From the NCBI GenBank assembly GCA_003648875.1, contig QMQC01000022.1, positions 1 to 12,443 on the forward strand: a stretch of DNA of 12,443 nt. The letters are read 5' to 3'. This stretch comes from Actinomycetota bacterium (GTDB lineage: Bacteria > Actinomycetota > Acidimicrobiia > Spongiisociales > UBA5794). The notes under the pieces are model-generated. The model ran no database searches, was not told the origin of the DNA, and saw only the letters and a program-made list of their open reading frames with translations. Both the position numbers and the translations under genes were made by a program. Position 1 is the first letter of the stretch. Every line of letters begins with the position of its first letter. Of the stretch, positions 6,403 through 11,890 are shown one piece after another.

Positions 6403-6461
6403 CCAATTGGCAGTGGTCGACATTCGAGAGGTTGCTTCGAACAGCGACCACTGACAACTGG
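6403..6461 (-). promoter_or_regulatory. Long stem-loop in the pnp leader, possible RNase III/PNPase autoregulatory element
   Basis: In the message the 5' arm (6461-6445) CCAGTTGTCAGTGGTCG pairs with the 3' arm (6419-6403) CGACCACTGCCAATTGG. That gives 17 positions with one mismatch and one G-U pair. The 25-base loop can form an inner stem TCGAA/TTCGA (6441-6437 with 6427-6423). The structure ends 28 bases before the pnp GTG, with the ribosome site between. A leader stem-loop of this kind in the rpsO-pnp spacer is cut by RNase III in E. coli, and RNase III also acts on this spacer in Streptomyces. Confidence 0.65.
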
Positions 6462-6500
6462 ATCACTTCCTCCGTCGTTTCGTCGATCCAGACATGACAG

Positions 6501-6520
6501 AAGGCGGCCGTAGCCGCCCT
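6501..6520 (-). terminator. Hairpin after rpsO, probable partial terminator or processing site
   Basis: Ten bases after the rpsO stop the message can fold AGGGCGGC (6520-6513) with GCCGCCTT (6508-6501) around TACG. All eight positions pair, one as G-U. It is followed by TTCTGT, a weak T-run. The position matches the leaky terminator between rpsO and pnp in other bacteria. Confidence 0.55.
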
Positions 6521-6530
6521 CAGGTCAGTG

Positions 6531-6788
6531 CTAGCGACGCAATCCCAGTTTTGCAATCAGGGACCGGTAGCGCTCCACATCTTGTTCCTGGAGGTACCGA
6601 AGCAATCGCCGACGTTTTCCGACCATCATGAGCAGACCTCTCCGGCTGTGATGATCCGTCTTGTGGATCTTCAGATGCTCGGTGAGGTGATCGATACGCT
6701 CAGTCAGCAATGCAACCTGGACCTCAGGCGAGCCTGTATCCGTGGCGTGCGTGCCAAACTCATCTACAACAGTTTGCGTGTCGTTCAC
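6531..6788 (-). CDS. rpsO: 30S ribosomal protein S15
   Basis: An 85-residue S15, which binds 16S rRNA early in assembly of the small-subunit platform. Diagnostic blocks are GTHATDTGSPEVQVALLTERI (residues 12-32), DHHSRRGLLMMVGKRRRLLRYL (45-66) and the ending RYRSLIAKLGLRR. The usual length is 88-89; the N-terminus here is a few residues shorter. The start is GTG 6788. The frame stays open further upstream, but that stretch is low-complexity and contains repeat DNA, so it is not coding. The ribosome site is weak (AAGAAAG), and small hairpins lie just upstream. S15 is autoregulated at translation in several bacteria, and a weak, structured leader would suit that, but the fold here has not been shown to match a known S15 site. 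It is followed by pnp in the conserved order. Confidence 0.97.
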   Translation of the reverse strand: MNDTQTVVDEFGTHATDTGSPEVQVALLTERIDHLTEHLKIHKTDHHSRRGLLMMVGKRRRLLRYLQEQDVERYRSLIAKLGLRR

Positions 6789-6798
6789 GAGGTACTTT

Positions 6799-6842
6799 CT
6801 TACGCGAGTAAGCGGTCGGGCGAATGCCCAAGGGGGATGATA
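6799..6842 (-). promoter_or_regulatory. rpsO promoter -10 and structured leader
   Basis: TATCAT (6842-6837) is a good -10; the best -35 candidates 17-18 bases upstream (TCATCG or TTCATC) are weak. The leader that follows can form two small hairpins: GGGC-ATTC-GCCC (6829-6818) and CTTAC-TCGC-GTAAG (6812-6799). The second ends 10 bases before the GTG. This would fit an S15 autoregulatory leader, but the assignment is tentative. Confidence 0.35.
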
Positions 6843-6903
6843 GCAAGCTCGCGCTGTATCGATGAATCGATTCCGACCACGGACGAAGACCGCCATCCGC
6901 ACT

Positions 6904-6936
6904 GCGGACTTCGGACAGGGAGCGCAGCGACCGACC
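6904..6936. repeat. 33-base dispersed repeat, copy A
   Basis: GCGGAC followed two bases later by CGGACAGGGAGCGCAGCG and ACCGACC. The same 33 bases occur at 8640-8672 with three differences. It lies in the spacer between ridA and rpsO, adjoining a 16-base tandem array. Confidence 0.8.
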
Positions 6937-6953
6937 GGTAAGCGGAGCCGCAG

Positions 6954-7017
6954 GCGAAGCGACCCAAAAGCGAAGCGACCCGAAAGCGAAGCGCCCGGAA
7001 AGCGAAGCGACCCCGCG
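6954..7017. repeat. Four-unit tandem array with 16-base period
   Basis: Units start at 6954, 6970, 6986 and 7002. Consensus GCGAAGCGACCCGAAA; the third unit reads GCGAAGCGCCCGGAAA and the last is cut short. The array ends exactly at the ridA stop codon (7018-7020), so it forms the first part of the ridA 3' untranslated region. Confidence 0.85.
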
Positions 7018-7401
7018 TCAGCGGACGACTGCTTCCACCTCGATCTCGACCACCCATCCAGGATCCAGGAGCGCCGCAACGACAACCATCGTCGCTGCTG
7101 GCAGGGATTCACCGAAGATCTCCTTGTGCGCTCGACCAACCTCGTCTGCGTCGTTCGGGTCTGTGATGAACATGCGGGTTCTCACAACATCGGGCATCGA
7201 ACCGCCAAGTGCCCTGATGGCCTGGCTGGCGATCTCCCCGCAGCGGAGCATCTGGAGATAGGCACCGTCGACAAGCTCGCCGCCAGGTTCTGGAACCGGA
7301 GCAGTTCCGGCCACATGGATCAAGTCCCCGACCCGCACGGCTCGTGAAAACCCGTATGCCCCCTCATAGGGAGAGACTCCGTGGTGATGTCTTCGCGGCA
7401 T
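7018..7401 (-). CDS. RidA (YjgF/YER057c/UK114) family protein lacking the deaminase arginine
   Basis: A 127-residue member of the Rid family, small trimeric proteins whose archetype hydrolyses reactive enamine/imine intermediates made by PLP enzymes. Visible features are GFSRAVRVGDLIHVAGTAP (17-35), VVRTRMFITDPND (72-84) and the C-terminal VVEIEVEAVV. In E. coli RidA the segment PARS carries the essential Arg105; here it reads PAATM (101-105), with Ala in that place. The canonical deaminase reaction is therefore doubtful, and the protein belongs with the Arg-lacking Rid subfamilies, whose roles are poorly defined. ATG 7401 has no ribosome site nearby, but TACAGT lies six bases upstream, which suggests a leaderless message. 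It follows the hydrolase-like gene by 60 bases and separates it from rpsO. Confidence 0.88.
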   Translation of the reverse strand: MPRRHHHGVSPYEGAYGFSRAVRVGDLIHVAGTAPVPEPGGELVDGAYLQMLRCGEIASQAIRALGGSMPDVVRTRMFITDPNDADEVGRAHKEIFGESLPAATMVVVAALLDPGWVVEIEVEAVVR

Positions 7402-7426
7402 GCAGAAACTGTAACCACTCCCCGTG

Positions 7427-7454
7427 CCGAGAGCTGAAGACCGAGAGCTGAAGA
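7427..7454. repeat. Two perfect 14-base tandem units
   Basis: CCGAGAGCTGAAGA occurs at 7427-7440 and again, perfectly, at 7441-7454. A partial third unit (CTGACAGCT) runs into the stop codon of the hydrolase-like gene. It lies in the spacer between that gene and ridA. Confidence 0.85.
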
Positions 7455-7461
7455 CTGACAG

Positions 7462-8493
7462 CTACTTCACCATCGTGAGTCCGCCACTTCCGCCACGACT
7501 GGGCCGCCAGGCGGGGCGATCGCGCTTGCCGTCGTTCCAGACGCACGAGCCAGCCTCTGCGACTTCAGCCGCGATGCAGTCCGCAACAGCCTCGCTCTCC
7601 AGCACGGACCCGTGGGCCTGCCACACACGGAACGCTGACAGCAACGGACTCAGCGGAAGTAGGAAGCTGGCCGGCACTCCCCCGTCGTGAATGAGGTCGT
7701 ACACGCGCATACCCGCAGGGTTGTCACGGAAGTTCGTGATCTCTGCATCCGGATTTCTGATCGCGATCACCTCGACACCAGAGGCGTTGCCCAGATTCTC
7801 TCGAACATCCCTGCACGAACCATCGGTGCACCTCTCCACCTCGAAGCCACCGTTGTCAGGCAACCATGCGCTCATGCCTCCAATACGTTGAAGACCACCG
7901 AGCCACCCTCCACCGATTGCGGGATCGAGCAACGCAGCACCCTGATAGCCATCGATCGGTGGCCTTGATCCATCGTCGAGGGAGCCGATCATCGATACAC
8001 CGACTGCTCCCCCTCGCGAGTGGTGCAACGAGTAGATGTTGCTGTGGTCAGCAGAGAGTTCACGAATGAGCCTGTCCAGGGCCTCTGCTGCGCGTTCAGT
8101 CGAGGCGGTGCGACTCGCCTCAGTCGACGTGGAGCCCGAACCAACAACCGAGTAATCAAAGGCAGTCACTCGATCCCGTGACGCACCCAGATTCTCGAGC
8201 AGCATGTCGAAGTCGTCACTTGACCCACCGTTGCCGTGAACCACCACAAAGAAGGGTTCGTCATCCCGTTTTCGGCGAGCTCTTGCAATCACAGCCCCAC
8301 CAGCCACGGCTGTAACACCTACAACCCCACCAAGCCCGATCGGCGGAGCCGAAGTGCCCGAACCAGGCAGACGCACAGGGGAACGCATGATCGGAGTCGG
8401 CGAGAGGACGAGCCCATCTCCCGGGGCGACCGGATCGGCCGGCGCATCGGCTGGCGCCAGGAGGAACAACCCTGCAACAAGAAGAGACAACAT
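7462..8493 (-). CDS. Membrane-anchored alpha/beta-hydrolase-fold protein of unknown substrate
   Basis: A 343-residue protein with alpha/beta-hydrolase signs. VVVHGNGG (about 83-90) holds the oxyanion HG pair. HHSRGG (157-162) is a GxSxG-like elbow with His for the first Gly and S159 as nucleophile. LLDPAIGGG (188-196) offers D190, and WQAHGS offers H294 as the catalytic His. The N-terminus is a signal-like hydrophobic stretch ending near ADAPADP. A second hydrophobic stretch (about 52-70) is followed by RARRKRDD, which by the positive-inside rule would put the catalytic domain in the cytoplasm. ATG 8493 is preferred because AGGGAG lies five bases upstream; a GTG two codons earlier is too close to it. 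A lipase/esterase or thioesterase role is possible, but the substrate is unknown. It splits the conserved ribF-rpsO neighbourhood. Confidence 0.75.
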   Translation of the reverse strand: MLSLLVAGLFLLAPADAPADPVAPGDGLVLSPTPIMRSPVRLPGSGTSAPPIGLGGVVGVTAVAGGAVIARARRKRDDEPFFVVVHGNGGSSDDFDMLLENLGASRDRVTAFDYSVVGSGSTSTEASRTASTERAAEALDRLIRELSADHSNIYSLHHSRGGAVGVSMIGSLDDGSRPPIDGYQGAALLDPAIGGGWLGGLQRIGGMSAWLPDNGGFEVERCTDGSCRDVRENLGNASGVEVIAIRNPDAEITNFRDNPAGMRVYDLIHDGGVPASFLLPLSPLLSAFRVWQAHGSVLESEAVADCIAAEVAEAGSCVWNDGKRDRPAWRPSRGGSGGLTMVK

Positions 8494-8527
8494 CGGCACT
8501 CCCTAACGGGGAGCGCGGAACGTGATC

Positions 8528-8556
8528 AGCATCTGTCACACGGGACCTTGAGTCAA
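8528..8556 (-). promoter_or_regulatory. Candidate promoter of the hydrolase-like gene
   Basis: TTGACT (8556-8551) is a five-of-six -35 match, followed after 17 bases by GATGCT (8533-8528), a poor -10. It lies about 35 bases before the ATG at 8493. Confidence 0.3.
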
Positions 8557-8576
8557 GAAGGTTGATCGCGAAGGAC

Positions 8577-8618
8577 GCTATCCGATATCCGATATCCGCT
8601 ATCCGCTATCCGCTTTCG
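8577..8618. repeat. Heptamer tandem repeat, GMTATCC-type
   Basis: Five 7-base units, GCTATCC, GATATCC, GATATCC, GCTATCC and GCTATCC, start at 8577, 8584, 8591, 8598 and 8605. A degenerate sixth, GCTTTCG, follows. Period and core (TATC) resemble the array at 3580-3621. It lies in the spacer between ribF and the hydrolase-like gene. Confidence 0.85.
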
Positions 8619-8622
8619 GAAA

Positions 8623-8699
8623 GCGAGCGCAGCGAGCGAGCGGACCGCGGACAGGGAGCGAAGCGACCGACCCGTCGTCGGAAGCGAGCGCAGCGAGCG
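8623..8699. repeat. Repeat cluster after ribF: two 16-base copies flanking 33-base repeat copy B
   Basis: GCGAGCGCAGCGAGCG occurs at 8623-8638 and 8684-8699. Between them, 8640-8672 is the second copy of the 33-base repeat found at 6904-6936 (30 of 33 bases equal). The last unit abuts the ribF stop codon at 8700-8702, mirroring the array that abuts the ridA stop. Confidence 0.82.
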
Positions 8700-9623
8700 C
8701 TACGGCGCGAGGACGGAACGAGCCTGCTCGATGTCAGTCTTGATCTGGAAGACCAGAGTCTCAGCAGACGTGAAGCGTTGCTCATTGCGGAGCCTGTCGA
8801 TGAACTGCACACGCACACTCTTGCCGTACAGATCCTCGTCGACATCGAGAAGATGAACTTCGATGGTCTCGTCTCCGCCTCCGAACGTAGGCCTTGTTCC
8901 CACGTTGCTCACACCGTCGTAGCGGACACCGTCGATCTCGCATTGCACCGCATACACACCAGTTGCAGGACGGACGAGACGATCAGGCATCGTGATGTTC
9001 GCCGTCGGAAATCCGATCGTTCGCCCTCTGGCGTCGCCGGGAACGACCACACCATCGATCTCAAAAGGGCGACCAAGCATCCGGGCTGCAAGCGCAACGC
9101 TCCCAGATGCGACGGCGGCTCTGATCGAGCTGGATCGCACCTCGGTGCCGTGCAGATCGACAATTGGAGTCGAAAGGACATCGAAGTTGAACCTGGCACC
9201 GCAGATCCGCAGGGTATCGACGCTCCCCCCTGCCAGATATCCGAAACGAAAGTCCTCACCCACGGATACAAGTGCTGTGTTGAGGCCGTCAACGATGTAG
9301 GCCTTGATGAACGACTCGGGAGACAGCTGTCGCACCTCCTCGTCGAACTCGATCACCGCAACACCATCGAGACCCAGATCACCGAGCAGCTCAATTCGCC
9401 GATCCAAGGGAGCCAACGCTGGGGGTGCTGGCATACCGGTGACGACTTCATCGGGATGCGTCGCGAAGGTCATGGCCACTACCGACATCTCCCCTGATCG
9501 CTCCATCAAACTGGAAAGGACGGCGGCATGACCTCTGTGGACGCCGTCGAATACACCTATGGCCAGCGCCGTCCGCTGACTGTCTGTGTCCCAACTCGAT
9601 GGGTCGTTCCGGTACAGCTTCAC
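8700..9623 (-). CDS. ribF: Bifunctional riboflavin kinase / FAD synthetase
   Basis: A 307-residue enzyme converting riboflavin to FMN and FMN to FAD in the cytoplasm. The N-terminal adenylyltransferase domain has the nucleotidyl-transferase motif GVFDGVHRGH (23-32), GEDFRFG (122-128) and SSSIRAAVASG (164-174). The C-terminal kinase domain carries GRTIGFPTANI (200-210), where Thr207 and Asn209 bind the nucleotide and metal, NVGTRPTFGG (240-249) and the TIEVHLLD block with E255 as the likely catalytic Glu. Length is normal for the two-domain form. It begins at GTG 9623, four bases inside the end of truB (GTGA junction), so translation is probably coupled. The truB-ribF order is common in bacteria. 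No FMN riboswitch is seen; the message continues from upstream genes. Confidence 0.96.
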   Translation of the reverse strand: MKLYRNDPSSWDTDSQRTALAIGVFDGVHRGHAAVLSSLMERSGEMSVVAMTFATHPDEVVTGMPAPPALAPLDRRIELLGDLGLDGVAVIEFDEEVRQLSPESFIKAYIVDGLNTALVSVGEDFRFGYLAGGSVDTLRICGARFNFDVLSTPIVDLHGTEVRSSSIRAAVASGSVALAARMLGRPFEIDGVVVPGDARGRTIGFPTANITMPDRLVRPATGVYAVQCEIDGVRYDGVSNVGTRPTFGGGDETIEVHLLDVDEDLYGKSVRVQFIDRLRNEQRFTSAETLVFQIKTDIEQARSVLAP

Positions 9624-10510
9624 GAGAGCACAACCTCGGGTTTCAACGCCGCGTGACCACGACGGTACACGGCGACGAGGTCTCCGTGCCGGTCCCCGAT
9701 GCGGATACAGGAATCCGGGTCGATGCCATCGGGCATCAAGATCCCCGGCAGCTCCCTCCCATTCCTCACCGCAGCAACCATCGCGTCGTCGACGCGGATC
9801 TCCGGGAGATCACCAAGAGCAACTGTTGGAGTGAGGAGGACACGCTCGATGGCGTTCGCTTCTGCAGCATCGACTGCATCATCGATCGACACGGCATCGG
9901 AAACGTCCAGGCCCCCTATTCGCACACGACGCAGGGCTATGAGATGCGCTCGGCCACCGAGTGCTCGAGCAAGGTCGTCCGCAAGCGTCCGCACGTAAGT
10001 GCCTGTCGAGCAGACAGTGCGGAACGTGACTTCCGGATAGTCGGAAGGAGCCAGATCCACGAGTTCGAATCGATGGATCATCACTGGCCGTGCTTCCCGT
10101 TCGACGACTTTGCCCTCCCTCGCGAGTTCGTACAGCCGTCGTCCCTCCACCCTCCTCGCGGACACCATGGGTGGCACCTGCATGATCTCGCTGCGAAAAC
10201 GCTCCATCGCGATGTCGACCTCTTCAGCCGTGACCGGCAGAGGCTCCCTTGACAGGATGGCGCCATCAGCGTCGAGGGAATCGGTGGCGACACCGAACAA
10301 TGCAGTCGCCAGATACTCCTTGTCCGCAGCCTGGACGAACCGGAGCAGCCGTGTCGCGCCACCGATGCCAAGCACCAGTAGTCCCGTCGCCATCGGGTCA
10401 AGAGTCCCAGCGTGACCGACCTTGGCCCCGACGCTACTCCTGACCTTCGCCACGACATCGTGCGATGTCCAGCCTTTCGGCTTGTCGATGAGCATGAATC
10501 CCGTCGTCAC
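9620..10510 (-). CDS. truB: tRNA pseudouridine(55) synthase TruB
   Basis: A 296-residue enzyme making pseudouridine 55 in the T-loop of tRNAs. GFMLIDKPKGWTSHDVV (4-20) and KVGHAGTLDPMATGLL (30-45) are the TruB signatures, with catalytic Asp38 in GTLDP. KEYLATALFG, VPPMVSARRVEG and STGTYVRTLADDLARALGG are further conserved blocks; the last part (from about 225) is a PUA-like C-terminal region. The start is put at GTG 10510, which overlaps the stop of the DHH gene in a GTGA junction. An in-frame extension upstream reads antisense-like Arg-rich sequence inside nrnA and was dropped; ATG 10495 is a weaker alternative. It sits in a tight series with nrnA upstream and ribF downstream. Confidence 0.96.
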   Translation of the reverse strand: MTTGFMLIDKPKGWTSHDVVAKVRSSVGAKVGHAGTLDPMATGLLVLGIGGATRLLRFVQAADKEYLATALFGVATDSLDADGAILSREPLPVTAEEVDIAMERFRSEIMQVPPMVSARRVEGRRLYELAREGKVVEREARPVMIHRFELVDLAPSDYPEVTFRTVCSTGTYVRTLADDLARALGGRAHLIALRRVRIGGLDVSDAVSIDDAVDAAEANAIERVLLTPTVALGDLPEIRVDDAMVAAVRNGRELPGILMPDGIDPDSCIRIGDRHGDLVAVYRRGHAALKPEVVLS

Positions 10511-11478
10511 GACAGGTGGGCGACGATCTGCTCGATGATCTCGGAAGGATCTTGGGACGATGTGAAGCCTGCCGCGTTGTGATGACCGCCACCGCCGAAC
10601 GAAGCAGCGATCGCGGCGACGTCGATGCGGCCCCTCGACCTCAGACTCCCTTTGATCACACCGGTCCCCTTCTCCTTGAGGAGACATGCAACATCGGTTC
10701 CTCGAGCCATGCGCACGAGATCGATCAGCCCGTCAACCTCGTGATACTCGAGTCCGGCTGCGGACAGGTCATCACTTGCCATGATCGACCACACGAACGC
10801 ATGATCCTTGTCGAAGACAGCTCTTCCAAGAACCCGAGACACGACCTCGTAGTAGCCGAACGGGGATTCCTCGAACAACCGCTGGCCAATCACGTCCGTC
10901 TTGACACCTCGAGCGAGCAGGTCTGAAGCAATGTCATGCGTGCGCGACGACGTCGACGAATACTGGAATCGCCCTGTGTCTGTGACAAGACCGGTATAAA
11001 GCGCCGTTGCGACCGCCTCATCGATCGGCCATCCAAGATGCAGTAATACGCCGTGCACGAGTTCGGTCGTCGCACCAGCAGTCGGGTCGACAACAACGAC
11101 ATCGCCCCACGAACCATCCGAAATATGGTGATCAATGACTACGAGCTGTTTCGCCGTCTCCATCGCGCCGGCCAACGCTCCCACCCTGGATCGCACCGAA
11201 GTGTCGACAGCGACTGCGACATCGAGATCTCGGGGAAACTCGCTTGGGTGAACAAGCACGGATGCGTCGAGAAAGGACATCTCTTCTGGCACGATGAATG
11301 GCACATCGAAAGAAGCAACAGCATGTTTCCCCGCAAGCCTGGCTGCGCGCGCGAGCCCGATCATCGATCCGAGAGCGTCGCCATCAGGTCCGACATGGCC
11401 AACAACGCCAATCGATTCGGCGGAAGCAAGAGCGTCGACGAGATCGGCCCACGCACCGGCTGTGTCAGGAGCCGCCAT
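10507..11478 (-). CDS. nrnA: DHH/DHHA1 phosphoesterase, NrnA-type nanoRNase/pAp phosphatase
   Basis: A 323-residue protein of the DHH family that degrades 2-5 base nanoRNAs from the end of RNA decay and, in several species, pAp or cyclic-dinucleotide products. Motif I is GHVGPDGDALGS (27-38), D92 lies in VAVDTS, the family triad VIDHHIS has D116, H117 and H118, and the DHHA1 part ends with the substrate loop GGGGHHNAAGF (295-305). All metal ligands appear present. Two in-frame ATGs, at 11487 and 11478, fall inside a GATGGCGGC duplication at the end of rbfA. 11478 is used here, and either overlaps rbfA by 14-23 bases. Its position between rbfA and truB is typical for actinobacteria and Firmicutes. 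It would finish the RNA decay begun by PNPase, encoded further downstream. Confidence 0.92.
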   Translation of the reverse strand: MAAPDTAGAWADLVDALASAESIGVVGHVGPDGDALGSMIGLARAARLAGKHAVASFDVPFIVPEEMSFLDASVLVHPSEFPRDLDVAVAVDTSVRSRVGALAGAMETAKQLVVIDHHISDGSWGDVVVVDPTAGATTELVHGVLLHLGWPIDEAVATALYTGLVTDTGRFQYSSTSSRTHDIASDLLARGVKTDVIGQRLFEESPFGYYEVVSRVLGRAVFDKDHAFVWSIMASDDLSAAGLEYHEVDGLIDLVRMARGTDVACLLKEKGTGVIKGSLRSRGRIDVAAIAASFGGGGHHNAAGFTSSQDPSEIIEQIVAHLS

Positions 11479-11836
11479 CGCCGCCATCAAGATCTTCGAG
11501 ATCGGCAAGGATCTGAGTGATCCGGATGCCTTCATCGATCGATGGATCCACCTTGAAGTCGAGAACCGGCGTGTAGCGCAGCCTGGTTTCGCTCCCGAGC
11601 GTGCTCTGGATGCGAGATTTTGCGCTCCTGAGTGCGACAGCCGTGCCCTTCTTCTCCTCGTCAGTGCCCAGCACGGAGTAGTACACGACAGCATGGCGTA
11701 GGTCCGGGCTTGTCTCCGCGCCTGTGATCGTGAGGAATCCGATGCGCGGATCCTTCAGATCCCGCACGGCGTCTGCAACGACCTCGCGTACGAGTTCGTT
11801 CACTTTGCGCATCCTTGGACTCTTCTGTCGTGCCAT
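11465..11836 (-). CDS. rbfA: 30S ribosome-binding factor RbfA
   Basis: A 123-residue KH-like assembly factor for the small ribosomal subunit, needed for maturation of the 16S 5' end and cold adaptation. The start MARQKSPRMRKVNELVREVVADAV, the block DPRIGFLTITGAETSPDLRHAVVYYSV (29-55) and RYTPVLDFKVDPSIDEGIRI (87-106) are typical. The C-terminus ends in an acidic, glycine-rich run LEDLDGGDGGS. ATG 11836 is preceded by AGAAGG at four bases. The gene follows infB after 54 bases, the standard order, although the small ylxP (DUF503) gene often found between them elsewhere is absent here. The 3' end overlaps the start of the nrnA gene. Confidence 0.96.
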   Translation of the reverse strand: MARQKSPRMRKVNELVREVVADAVRDLKDPRIGFLTITGAETSPDLRHAVVYYSVLGTDEEKKGTAVALRSAKSRIQSTLGSETRLRYTPVLDFKVDPSIDEGIRITQILADLEDLDGGDGGS

Positions 11837-11890
11837 TGTGCCTTCTGAAGACTCGGAACGAGCCTAGATGTTGCCGGCTCCGCCTGCGTT

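Noticed and set aside
6954..7017. CRISPR array
   Set aside because: The 16-base units are contiguous, with no unique spacers and no cas genes nearby.
6789..7139. Upstream extension of rpsO giving a 202-residue protein
   Set aside because: It crosses the repeat array and the ridA gene; S15 is about 85-89 residues and the GTG at 6788 fits.
8562..9497. 311-codon open frame on the plus strand over ribF and the upstream repeats
   Set aside because: It starts in the heptamer array (translating as repeated RYP units) and then runs antisense to ribF.
9599..10252. 217-codon open frame on the plus strand inside truB
   Set aside because: Antisense to the clear TruB signatures; the composition is His/Arg-rich shadow sequence.
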